In this document: positions 1-11,835 of the stretch, one piece after another
How positions within the stretch are numbered: the first letter of the stretch is position 1
How the letters are laid out: each line of letters opens with the position of its first letter
Assembly (NCBI RefSeq): GCF_900105995.1
Contig: NZ_LT629785.1
Coordinates: forward strand, 186,001-250,000
Direction: 5' to 3'
Length of the DNA: 64,000 nt
Origin: Pseudomonas pohangensis
Lineage (GTDB): Bacteria; Pseudomonadota; Gammaproteobacteria; Pseudomonadales; Pseudomonadaceae
Notes under the pieces: model-generated
What the model was told of the DNA's origin: nothing
The model's database searches: none
The model's input: the letters and a program-made list of their open reading frames with translations, nothing else
Position numbers and translations under genes: made by a program

Positions 1-354
1 GCTCTGGGTCAGCATGGCGTAAATATCATGGAATTCTGTAAGGCGTTCAATGCCAAGACTCAAGGCATGGAGCCGGGTCTGCCTACTCCTGTAATTATCA
101 CGGTTTACAGTGATCGCAGTTTCACCTTTGAGACCAAGAGTACGCCAGCTTCCGTGCTGCTCAAGAAGGCTGCTGGCCTGTCTAGTGGTTCGGCACGCCC
201 GAACACCGTCAAGGTGGGTACAGTAACCCGCGCACAGCTTGAAGAGATTGTTAAGACCAAACAGGCTGATCTCACTGCTGCTGACATGGATGCGGCTGTT
301 CGCACTATCGCCGGCTCCGCCCGTAGCATGGGCCTCAATGTGGAGGGTGTGTAA
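1..354 (+). CDS. rplK: 50S ribosomal protein L11, 5'-truncated
   Basis: The reading frame is open from base 1 (ALGQHGVNIMEF...) and ends at the TAA at 352-354, so the N-terminal part lies outside the window. The visible 117 residues cover the end of the N-terminal domain and the whole RNA-binding C-terminal domain of L11 (for example KTQGMEPGLPTPVIITVYSD and the GSARSMGLNVEG tail). L11 binds the 23S GTPase-associated centre and helps EF-G, EF-Tu and RelA work on the ribosome. Its stop overlaps the rplA start (TAATG), so translation of the two is probably coupled, as in the classic L11 operon. The first ATG in view (28) is internal and is not the true start. Confidence 0.97.
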   Translation, partial: ALGQHGVNIMEFCKAFNAKTQGMEPGLPTPVIITVYSDRSFTFETKSTPASVLLKKAAGLSSGSARPNTVKVGTVTRAQLEEIVKTKQADLTAADMDAAVRTIAGSARSMGLNVEGV

Positions 355-1049
355 TGGCTAAGCTGACCAAGCGTCAAAAGGCTATCGCTGAAAAAATCGA
401 AGCTGGCAAGCAGTATGGCTTTGACGATGCAGCCAAGTTGCTGGCTGAAATGTCGACTATCAAGTTCAAAGAGTCGGTCGATATTGCCATTAATCTGGGT
501 GTGGATCCGCGCAAGTCAGATCAGGTTGTACGTGGTGCCACTGTGTTGCCGAACGGCACCGGTAAAAGCGTTCGTGTTGCAGTATTTACCCAAGGTCCGG
601 GCGCTGAGGCTGCACTAGCTGCCGGTGCGGATCGTGTGGGTATGGATGATCTGGCTGCAGAAATGAAAGGCGGCGATCTCAGTTACGACGTGGTCATTGC
701 ATCCCCCGACGCTATGCGCGTTGTTGGCCAGTTGGGCCAGATTCTGGGTCCGCGCGGTCTGATGCCTAACCCTAAGGTTGGTACCGTGACGCCCGACGTA
801 GCTACTGCGGTGAAGAACGCCAAGGCTGGTCAGGTTCGTTTCCGTACCGACAAGAACGGCATTATTCATGCGTCTGTTGGCAAGGTTGATTTTGAGCCCG
901 TCAAGCTGCGTCAGAACGTTGAGGCCTTGCTGGTCGATCTTAAGCGCTTGAAGCCATCGACATCCAAGGGTGTCTATGTTCAGCGTGTGACCCTCAGCAC
1001 AACCATGGGTCCAGGCTTGCAAATAGACCAGGCTTCACTGGAAGCCTAA
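354..1049 (+). CDS. rplA: 50S ribosomal protein L1
   Basis: A 231-residue protein of normal L1 length. It has the conserved N-terminal MAKLTKRQKAI, the KSDQVVRGATVLPNGTGK segment and the LGPRGLMPNPKVGTVT motif that binds the 23S L1 stalk. L1 moves deacylated tRNA out of the E site. In other gammaproteobacteria it also represses translation of its own rplK-rplA mRNA; that role is assumed here from the family. It overlaps the rplK stop by one base. After the stop come a perfect hairpin and the L10 leader, so rplKA and rplJL are separate translational units of one cluster. Confidence 0.98.
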   Translation: MAKLTKRQKAIAEKIEAGKQYGFDDAAKLLAEMSTIKFKESVDIAINLGVDPRKSDQVVRGATVLPNGTGKSVRVAVFTQGPGAEAALAAGADRVGMDDLAAEMKGGDLSYDVVIASPDAMRVVGQLGQILGPRGLMPNPKVGTVTPDVATAVKNAKAGQVRFRTDKNGIIHASVGKVDFEPVKLRQNVEALLVDLKRLKPSTSKGVYVQRVTLSTTMGPGLQIDQASLEA

Positions 1050-1057
1050 GAGCTAAA

Positions 1058-1080
1058 AACGAAGGCTTGTAGCCTTCGTT
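1058..1080 (+). other. perfect 10-bp inverted repeat downstream of rplA
   Basis: AACGAAGGCT (1058-1067), loop TGT, AGCCTTCGTT (1071-1080). The stem is perfect, but it is followed by AAAAGATTGG rather than a T-run, so it is not a standard intrinsic terminator on the + strand. It lies 9 bases after the rplA stop, just before the L10 leader. It could be an mRNA 3'-end or RNase processing structure separating rplKA from rplJL; that role is inference. Confidence 0.55.
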
Positions 1081-1244
1081 AAAAGATTGGGGTCCCTGCC
1101 TGGCGGGGGCTATCCAAGACCGTAGGCGACGCAAGTCTTAAAACTTAAAGCCTACGCAGAGGTGCTCCCGATTCGTTAATCGAATTAGACACCAAAATCT
1201 CGTTCCGCCCCGGTGGAGCGAACGGTAAAACCAGGAGTAAAACC
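1081..1244 (+). ncRNA. L10 leader (rplJ autoregulatory mRNA leader)
   Basis: The 196 bases between rplA and rplJ contain no ORF. They hold a structured G/C-rich segment (GGTCCCTGCCTGGCGGGGGC, then a GACCGTAGGCGACGCAAGTC block) directly before the rplJ Shine-Dalgarno AGGAG at 1232-1236. Position and composition match the known L10 leader family, which L10(L12)4 binds to repress rplJL translation. Boundaries are approximate because I could not run a covariance model. Confidence 0.75.
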
Positions 1245-1245
1245 C

Positions 1246-1746
1246 GTGGCAATTAAACTCGAAGACAAAAAAGCCATCGTCGCTGAAGTCAACGAGGCTG
1301 CCCAAAGCGCTCTTTCTGCTGTCGTGGCCGATGCCCGTGGCGTGACTGTTAGCGCAATGACCGGACTCCGTAAAGAAGCCCGCGAAGCTGGCGTTTACGT
1401 ACGCGTTGTACGTAACACCTTGCTCCGTCGAGCCGTTGAAGGTACCTCCTACGAGGTGCTTAACGACGTGTTCAAAGGGCCGACCCTTATTGCTTTCTCG
1501 AATGAACATCCGGGTGCTGCTGCTCGTTTGTTCAAGGAGTTTGCCAAGGGTCAGGACAAGTTCGAGATCAAGGCAGCTGCGTTTGAGGGCAAGTTCCTCG
1601 CAGCAAATCAGATCGACGTACTGGCAACCCTGCCGACCTACAACGAAGCAATTTCCCAGCTGATGAGCGTGATTCAAGGCGCCACCAGCAAGTTGGCTCG
1701 TACGTTGGCGGCTGTTCGCGACCAGAAAGAAGCAGCGGCGGCCTAA
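1246..1746 (+). CDS. rplJ: 50S ribosomal protein L10
   Basis: A GTG start at 1246 gives 166 residues beginning (M)AIKLEDKKAIVAEVNEAA, the normal L10 N-terminus. It is preceded by AGGAG with 8-base spacing. An in-frame GTG at 1213 would add 11 residues not found in the family and would lie inside the leader. L10 anchors the L7/L12 stalk dimers to the 23S GTPase centre. Motifs seen are RKEAREAGVYVRVVRNTL in the RNA-binding part and the C-terminal helix (LMSVIQGATSKLARTLAAV) that carries L7/L12. It is followed by rplL after 74 bases. Confidence 0.97.
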   Translation: MAIKLEDKKAIVAEVNEAAQSALSAVVADARGVTVSAMTGLRKEAREAGVYVRVVRNTLLRRAVEGTSYEVLNDVFKGPTLIAFSNEHPGAAARLFKEFAKGQDKFEIKAAAFEGKFLAANQIDVLATLPTYNEAISQLMSVIQGATSKLARTLAAVRDQKEAAAA

Positions 1747-1820
1747 GCCAGCGCAGTCTTTTTCAAGTTTGTTTATTTTGATGGCCGCGAAGGCCGTCCC
1801 TTAATACAGGAATTAGAGTC

Positions 1821-2189
1821 ATGGCTCTGTCTAACGAAGACATTATCGAAGCAATCGGCCAGAAAACCGTTCTGGAAGTTGTTGAACTGATCAAGGCAAT
1901 GGAAGAGAAGTTCGGTGTTACTGCCGCCGCTGCCGCTGCTGGTGGTCCTGCTGTTGCAGCTGCAGTTGCTGAAGAGCAAACCGAGTTCAACGTGATGTTG
2001 CTCGAGGCTGGTGAGAAGAAAGTAAACGTGATCAAGGCTGTTCGCGAACTGACAGGTCTCGGCCTGAAAGAAGCCAAGGCTGTTGTTGATAGCGCTCCAG
2101 GCATGGTCAAAGAAGGCGTGTCGAAAGACGAAGCCGAGGCCGCTAAGAAGGCTCTGGAAGAAGCTGGCGCCAAAGTCGAGCTCAAGTAA
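1821..2189 (+). CDS. rplL: 50S ribosomal protein L7/L12
   Basis: A 122-residue acidic protein: an N-terminal dimerisation helix (MALSNEDIIEAIGQKTVLEVVELIKAM is the family pattern), an Ala-rich hinge (about residues 34-50, TAAAAAAGGPAVAAAVAE) and the compact C-terminal domain with the conserved KVNVIKAVRELTGLGLKEAK factor-binding face. It forms the mobile ribosomal stalk that recruits translation GTPases. It has its own Shine-Dalgarno just upstream (CAGGAATTAGAGTC). It is followed by an attenuator before rpoB, which fits stalk protein being made in excess over RNA polymerase. Confidence 0.98.
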   Translation: MALSNEDIIEAIGQKTVLEVVELIKAMEEKFGVTAAAAAAGGPAVAAAVAEEQTEFNVMLLEAGEKKVNVIKAVRELTGLGLKEAKAVVDSAPGMVKEGVSKDEAEAAKKALEEAGAKVELK

Positions 2190-2235
2190 GCGAAGACTTT
2201 GCGTCAACAGCCTGAGCGTCTCGTTTAAGGCTGAT

Positions 2236-2264
2236 GGCTGGTGGCTTTTGCCACCGGCCTTTTT
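2236..2264 (+). terminator. rplL-rpoB attenuator hairpin
   Basis: A 10-bp stem, GGCTGGTGGC / GCCACCGGCC (2236-2245 and 2250-2259), with a TTTT loop, one G-U pair and a 5-base T-run (2260-2264). It has the form of an intrinsic terminator and lies in the 211-base gap between rplL and rpoB. In E. coli a partial terminator in the same place lowers rpoBC transcription relative to rplJL; the same role is inferred here. The rest of the gap (2265-2400) shows no gene. Confidence 0.8.
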
Positions 2265-2400
2265 CCGTTCTAGATGGGTATTCTGGGCGGGAAGATCCAA
2301 CCAAATTACAGGTTGGCGCAAACTGAACAGTTTGCACGATTTTCTGGCCGCTTCCGTCGGAAGTGGCCAAACAAGCAGGTGACCAAGCTGGGGAACGCTG

Positions 2401-5400
2401 ATGGCTTACTCATATACTGAGAAAAAACGTATCCGCAAAGACTTTAGCAAGTTGCCGGACGTCATGGATGTACCTTACCTCCTGGCTATCCAGCTGGATT
2501 CGTATCGCGAATTCCTGCAGGCCGGGATCAGTAAAGATCAGATTCGTGACATCGGTCTGCACGCGGCCTTCAAATCCGTATTCCCGATTATCAGCTACTC
2601 CGGCAATGCCGCGCTGGAGTATGTAGGTTATCGCCTCGGTGAACCGGCTTTTGATGTTAAAGAGTGCACCCTTCGTGGTGTTACTTATGCGGTTCCGCTA
2701 AGGGTTAAAGTCCGGTTGATTATTTTCGACAAAGAGTCGTCGAATAAGGCAATCAAGGACATCAAGGAACAAGAAGTCTATATGGGGGAAATCCCTCTGA
2801 TGACTGAAAACGGTACCTTTATCATCAACGGTACCGAGCGTGTAATTGTTTCTCAACTACACCGCTCTCCTGGCGTGTTTTTTGACCATGATCGTGGCAA
2901 GACGCACAGTTCGGGCAAGCTGCTTTATTCGGCCCGGATTATTCCTTACCGTGGTTCATGGCTCGATTTTGAATTCGATCCGAAAGATTGTGTGTTCGTT
3001 CGAATTGATCGCCGCCGCAAGCTGCCGGCATCGGTATTGCTGCGGGCGCTAGGATTCACTACAGAGCAGATTCTGGAGTCTTTCTACACCAATAACGTAT
3101 TCCACGTTAAAGCCGAGAACATGCTCAGTCTTGAGTTGGTTGCTCATCGCTTGCGTGGTGAAATTGCTGCGTTCGATATCAAGGACGAGAAAGGCAAGGT
3201 TATTGTCGAGCAGGGCCGCCGGATTACCGCGCGTCACATCAACCAGATCGAAAAGTCTGGCGTAAAAGAGCTGGAAGTACCGACGGACTACGTGCTCGGT
3301 CGCACTACGGCCAAGGCAATCGTGCATCCGGCTACTGGTGAGATTATTGCCGAGTGCAATACCGAACTGACTGAAGACCTGTTGGCCAAGATTGCCAAGG
3401 CTCAGGTTGTCCGTATAGAGACGCTGTACACCAACGATATCGATTGTGGTCCGTTTGTTTCTGACACACTGAAAATCGACTCTACTAGTAATCAGCTGGA
3501 AGCTCTGGTCGAAATATACCGGATGATGCGTCCTGGCGAGCCACCTACCAAGGATGCTGCCGAGACCCTGTTCAACAACCTGTTTTTCAGCTCTGAGCGC
3601 TACGACCTTTCAGCTGTTGGTCGCATGAAGTTCAACCGTCGTATCGGTCGTGCCGAGATCGAAGGCTCCGGCGTGCTGAGCAAAGAAGACATCGTTGCTG
3701 TCTTGATGACGCTGGTTGATATTCGTAATGGCAAAGGCATTGTCGATGACATTGATCACCTGGGTAACCGTCGTGTTCGTTGTGTCGGCGAGATGGCCGA
3801 GAATCAGTTCCGTGTAGGTCTGGTTCGCGTCGAGCGTGCTGTTAAAGAGCGCCTGTCGATGGCTGAAAGCGAAGGTCTGATGCCTCAGGATCTGATCAAC
3901 GCCAAGCCGGTTGCGGCTGCAGTCAAAGAGTTCTTCGGTTCTAGCCAGCTCTCCCAGTTCATGGACCAGAACAACCCGCTTTCCGAGATCACTCACAAGC
4001 GTCGTGTTTCGGCGCTTGGCCCGGGTGGTCTGACCCGTGAACGTGCCGGCTTCGAAGTACGTGACGTGCATCCGACCCATTACGGTCGCGTGTGCCCGAT
4101 TGAGACCCCGGAAGGTCCGAACATCGGTCTGATCAACTCTCTGGCAGCCTATGCGCGAACCAACCAGTACGGTTTTCTTGAGAGCCCGTACCGCGTGGTA
4201 AATGCGGGTAACGTGACGGATGAGATTGTGTTCCTGTCGGCCATTGAGGAGGCCGATCATGTGATCGCGCAGGCCTCGGCGACTATGAACAAGAAAGGCC
4301 AGCTGATCGATGAGCTGGTAGCTGTGCGTCACCAGAATGAATTTACCGTAAAGGCTCCGGAAGACGTCACCCTGATGGACGTTTCACCGAAGCAGGTGGT
4401 TTCTGTGGCGGCCTCGCTGATTCCGTTCCTTGAGCATGACGATGCCAACCGCGCCCTGATGGGTTCGAACATGCAGCGTCAGGCCGTTCCGACTCTGCGT
4501 GCCGACAAGCCGCTGGTTGGTACCGGAATGGAGCGTAACGTGGCTCGCGACTCCGGTGTTTGCGTGGTGGCTCGCCGTGGCGGTGTAATTGACTCGGTTG
4601 ATGCCAGCCGTATCGTAGTGCGTGTGCATGACGATGAAGTCGAGACCGGTGAAGCTGGTGTCGACATTTACAACCTGACCAAATACACCCGCTCGAACCA
4701 GAACACCTGCATTAACCAGCGTCCACTGGTAAGCAAGGGTGATGTGGTTTCACGCAGCGACATTTTGGCTGACGGCCCTTCCACCGATATGGGTGAATTG
4801 GCGCTGGGGCAGAACATGCGTGTTGCGTTCATGCCCTGGAATGGCTTCAACTTTGAAGACTCCATCTGCTTGTCCGAGCGCGTTGTTCAAGAGGACCGCT
4901 TCACTACTATCCACATTCAGGAACTGACCTGTGTGGCGCGTGACACCAAACTCGGGCCTGAGGAAATTACCTCGGACATCCCTAACGTCGGTGAAGCTGC
5001 GCTTAACAAACTGGATGAGGCCGGTATCGTTTACGTTGGCGCAGAAGTGCTGGCAGGCGACATTCTGGTTGGCAAGGTCACGCCGAAAGGTGAAACCCAG
5101 CTGACCCCTGAAGAGAAGCTGTTGCGCGCTATCTTCGGCGAGAAGGCCTCGGACGTTAAAGACACCTCCCTGCGCGTGCCAACCGGCACCAAAGGTACGG
5201 TGATTGACGTGCAGGTTTTCACCCGGGATGGCGTGGAGCGCGATTCCCGCGCACTGGCTATCGAAAAGATGCAGCTCGACGAGATTCGTAAGGATCTGAA
5301 CGAAGAGTTCCGTATCGTCGAAGGCGCTACCTTTGAGCGTTTGCGTGCCGCCCTGGTTGGCGCCAAAGCTGAAGGCGGTGCTGGCCTGAAGAAAGGTGCA

Positions 5401-6477
5401 GTGGTCAGCGACGAGTACCTTGATGGTCTCGAGCGCGGTCAGTGGTTCAAGCTGCGTATGGCGGAAGATGCTCTCAACGAGCAGCTGGAAAAGGCGCAGG
5501 CCTATATCAGCGACCGTCGCAAGCTGCTTGACGACAAGTTTGAAGACAAGAAGCGCAAGCTACAGCAGGGCGACGATCTGGCGCCGGGCGTGCTGAAAAT
5601 CGTCAAGGTATACCTGGCCATCAAACGCCGCATCCAGCCGGGCGACAAGATGGCCGGACGTCACGGTAACAAGGGTGTGGTCTCGGTGATCATGCCGGTG
5701 GAAGACATGCCGCACGACGTGCATGGCACGCCGGTCGACATCGTCCTCAACCCGCTGGGTGTTCCTTCGCGGATGAACGTTGGCCAGATCCTTGAAACCC
5801 ACCTTGGCCTGGCGGCTAAAGGTCTGGGTGAGAAGATCAATCGGATGCTCGAAGAGCAACGCAAGGTCGCTGAGCTGCGCAAGTTCATGCAGCAGATCTA
5901 TAACGAGATCGGCGGGCGTCAGGAAAATCTGGATGAACTGAGCGATCAGGAAATTCTGGACCTGGCCAAAAACCTGCGTGGCGGCGTGCCGATGGCAACA
6001 CCGGTGTTCGATGGTGCCAAGGAAAGCGAAATCAAGGCCATGCTCAAACTGGCAGATCTGCCGGAGAGCGGTCAGATGCAGCTGTTCGATGGTCGTACCG
6101 GTAATACCTTCGAGCGCCCAACGACTGTTGGTTACATGTACATGCTCAAGTTGAACCACTTGGTCGACGACAAGATGCACGCGCGTTCCACCGGCTCTTA
6201 CAGTCTGGTTACCCAACAGCCGTTGGGTGGTAAGGCGCAGTTCGGTGGCCAGCGTTTCGGGGAGATGGAGGTCTGGGCTCTCGAGGCTTATGGCGCTGCA
6301 TACACCCTGCAGGAAATGCTGACCGTGAAGTCGGACGATGTGAACGGCCGTACCAAGATGTACAAAAACATCGTGGATGGCGATCACCGCATGGAGCCCG
6401 GCATGCCGGAGTCCTTCAACGTGCTGATCAAAGAAATTCGTTCGCTCGGCATCGACATCGAACTGGAAACCGAATAA
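2401..6477 (+). CDS. rpoB: DNA-directed RNA polymerase subunit beta
   Basis: 1358 residues, full length for a pseudomonad. It begins MAYSYTEKKRIRKDF and ends with the SLGIDIELETE tail. It forms one pincer and half the active cleft of RNA polymerase. The rifampicin-binding region is visible at about residues 513-545 (GSSQLSQFMDQNNPLSEITHKRR, written here in part), with every position that commonly mutates in resistance in the wild-type state (Q519, D522, H532, S537; E. coli numbering 513, 516, 526, 531). Other landmarks are the GDKMAGRHGNKGVVS loop and the C-terminal KAQFGGQRFGEMEVWALEAYGA segment. It is followed 64 bases later by rpoC. Confidence 0.99.
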   Translation: MAYSYTEKKRIRKDFSKLPDVMDVPYLLAIQLDSYREFLQAGISKDQIRDIGLHAAFKSVFPIISYSGNAALEYVGYRLGEPAFDVKECTLRGVTYAVPLRVKVRLIIFDKESSNKAIKDIKEQEVYMGEIPLMTENGTFIINGTERVIVSQLHRSPGVFFDHDRGKTHSSGKLLYSARIIPYRGSWLDFEFDPKDCVFVRIDRRRKLPASVLLRALGFTTEQILESFYTNNVFHVKAENMLSLELVAHRLRGEIAAFDIKDEKGKVIVEQGRRITARHINQIEKSGVKELEVPTDYVLGRTTAKAIVHPATGEIIAECNTELTEDLLAKIAKAQVVRIETLYTNDIDCGPFVSDTLKIDSTSNQLEALVEIYRMMRPGEPPTKDAAETLFNNLFFSSERYDLSAVGRMKFNRRIGRAEIEGSGVLSKEDIVAVLMTLVDIRNGKGIVDDIDHLGNRRVRCVGEMAENQFRVGLVRVERAVKERLSMAESEGLMPQDLINAKPVAAAVKEFFGSSQLSQFMDQNNPLSEITHKRRVSALGPGGLTRERAGFEVRDVHPTHYGRVCPIETPEGPNIGLINSLAAYARTNQYGFLESPYRVVNAGNVTDEIVFLSAIEEADHVIAQASATMNKKGQLIDELVAVRHQNEFTVKAPEDVTLMDVSPKQVVSVAASLIPFLEHDDANRALMGSNMQRQAVPTLRADKPLVGTGMERNVARDSGVCVVARRGGVIDSVDASRIVVRVHDDEVETGEAGVDIYNLTKYTRSNQNTCINQRPLVSKGDVVSRSDILADGPSTDMGELALGQNMRVAFMPWNGFNFEDSICLSERVVQEDRFTTIHIQELTCVARDTKLGPEEITSDIPNVGEAALNKLDEAGIVYVGAEVLAGDILVGKVTPKGETQLTPEEKLLRAIFGEKASDVKDTSLRVPTGTKGTVIDVQVFTRDGVERDSRALAIEKMQLDEIRKDLNEEFRIVEGATFERLRAALVGAKAEGGAGLKKGAVVSDEYLDGLERGQWFKLRMAEDALNEQLEKAQAYISDRRKLLDDKFEDKKRKLQQGDDLAPGVLKIVKVYLAIKRRIQPGDKMAGRHGNKGVVSVIMPVEDMPHDVHGTPVDIVLNPLGVPSRMNVGQILETHLGLAAKGLGEKINRMLEEQRKVAELRKFMQQIYNEIGGRQENLDELSDQEILDLAKNLRGGVPMATPVFDGAKESEIKAMLKLADLPESGQMQLFDGRTGNTFERPTTVGYMYMLKLNHLVDDKMHARSTGSYSLVTQQPLGGKAQFGGQRFGEMEVWALEAYGAAYTLQEMLTVKSDDVNGRTKMYKNIVDGDHRMEPGMPESFNVLIKEIRSLGIDIELETE

Positions 6478-6541
6478 CACGCGTCGCCTGCGTTGCGTCC
6501 GGCACATGCCGGCCGCAGCGGGTCCGTGAGGAGGAAAGGCC

Positions 6542-10741
<4,200 letters not shown>

Positions 10742-10747
10742 GAGTGA

Positions 10748-10775
10748 ACCCGGCCGATTACCGGTCGGGTCTTTC
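10748..10775 (+). terminator. intrinsic terminator after rpoC
   Basis: A 9-bp stem, ACCCGGCCG / CGGTCGGGT (10748-10756 and 10762-10770), with a loop ATTAC and one G-U pair, followed by CTTTCTT. It starts 7 bases after the rpoC stop. The T-run is interrupted by C, so termination may be partial. Confidence 0.75.
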
Positions 10776-10804
10776 TTGACTGGCTGCATGAGTCTCTTTA
10801 GAAT
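10776..10804 (+). promoter_or_regulatory. sigma70 promoter of the str operon (rpsL)
   Basis: -35 TTGACT (10776-10781), a 17-base spacer and -10 TAGAAT (10799-10804), each one mismatch from consensus. It lies immediately after the rpoC terminator and 72 bases upstream of the rpsL ATG, so rpsL-rpsG-fusA-tuf has its own start site. Confidence 0.85.
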
Positions 10805-10876
10805 CATGCACCCTTAAAATTGGCAGGCCCGTTCTGTCATTTTATTTATGTCGAAAGACAACAGTGGAGCTAGTAG

Positions 10877-11248
10877 ATGGCAACTATCAACCAGCTGGTA
10901 CGTCAGCCGCGCAAGCGCATCGTCGAGAAAAGCGACGTGCCGGCGCTGCAGAACTGCCCGCAGCGTCGCGGTGTATGCACTCGTGTATACACAACAACGC
11001 CGAAAAAACCGAACTCGGCACTGCGTAAAGTGTGTCGTGTACGTTTGACCAATGGTTTTGAAGTCACTTCCTATATCGGCGGTGAAGGTCATAACCTGCA
11101 AGAGCACAGTGTGGTTTTGATCCGTGGCGGTCGTGTTAAAGACCTGCCAGGTGTGCGTTATCACACGGTCCGTGGCTCGCTTGATACTACCGGCGTTAAA
11201 GGCCGTAATCAGGCTCGCTCGAAGTACGGTACCAAGCGTCCCAAGTAA
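10877..11248 (+). CDS. rpsL: 30S ribosomal protein S12
   Basis: 123 residues, MATINQLVRQPRKR at the start. S12 sits at the decoding centre and controls accuracy. The two segments where streptomycin resistance arises are wild type: TTPKKPNSALRKVCRV (Lys of PKKPNS) and GGRVKDLPGVRYH (Lys of RVKDLP). First gene of the str operon, 86 bases ahead of rpsG. The intergenic stretch to rpsG has the length and a hairpin expected for the S7 autoregulatory site known from E. coli. Confidence 0.98.
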   Translation: MATINQLVRQPRKRIVEKSDVPALQNCPQRRGVCTRVYTTTPKKPNSALRKVCRVRLTNGFEVTSYIGGEGHNLQEHSVVLIRGGRVKDLPGVRYHTVRGSLDTTGVKGRNQARSKYGTKRPK

Positions 11249-11334
11249 TAGAGTCATTCATTTCATTTAGAGTCGATAAGAGTAAGGTCGGGTATTTTCC
11301 CGGACTAACCTGAAGACCGTTAGAGGGCTTATCA

Positions 11335-11805
11335 ATGCCAAGACGTCGTGTAGCAGCAAAGCGTGAAATTCTGGACGATCCGAAATACGGAAGCCAGATT
11401 CTCGCCAAATTCATGAACCACGTGATGGAAAGTGGCAAAAAGGCCGTGGCAGAGCGCATCGTTTATGGTGCTTTGGATACGGTCAAGGCGCGCAAGAACA
11501 GTGACCCCCTGGAGATCTTCGAGAAAGCTCTCGACGCCATCGCTCCGCTGGTCGAAGTGAAGTCCCGCCGTGTTGGCGGTGCGACTTACCAGGTTCCGGT
11601 TGAAGTTCGCCCATCTCGTCGAAATGCACTGGCCATGCGCTGGCTGGTTGATTACGCGCGCAAGCGCGGTGAGAAGTCCATGGCGCTGCGTTTGGCCGGT
11701 GAGTTGCTGGACGCTGCTGAAGGCAAAGGCGCTGCAGTGAAAAAGCGTGAAGACGTCCATCGTATGGCAGAAGCCAACAAGGCTTTCTCGCACTATCGCT
11801 TCTAA
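11335..11805 (+). CDS. rpsG: 30S ribosomal protein S7
   Basis: 156 residues, MPRRRVAAKREILDDPKYGS at the N-terminus and KAFSHYRF at the end. S7 nucleates assembly of the 30S head by binding the 3' major domain of 16S rRNA and contacts the E site. The RRVGGATYQVPVEVRP strand-loop typical of the family is present. It follows rpsL and precedes fusA by 30 bases. In E. coli S7 represses its own operon through the rpsL-rpsG gap; that is assumed by analogy only. Confidence 0.98.
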   Translation: MPRRRVAAKREILDDPKYGSQILAKFMNHVMESGKKAVAERIVYGALDTVKARKNSDPLEIFEKALDAIAPLVEVKSRRVGGATYQVPVEVRPSRRNALAMRWLVDYARKRGEKSMALRLAGELLDAAEGKGAAVKKREDVHRMAEANKAFSHYRF

Positions 11806-11835
11806 CTTTCGGCGCACTTTGATTTCGAGGGCTTT

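Noticed and set aside
1213..1245. Upstream GTG start for rplJ
   Set aside because: It lies in the L10 leader and adds residues not found in L10; GTG 1246 has AGGAG at good spacing.
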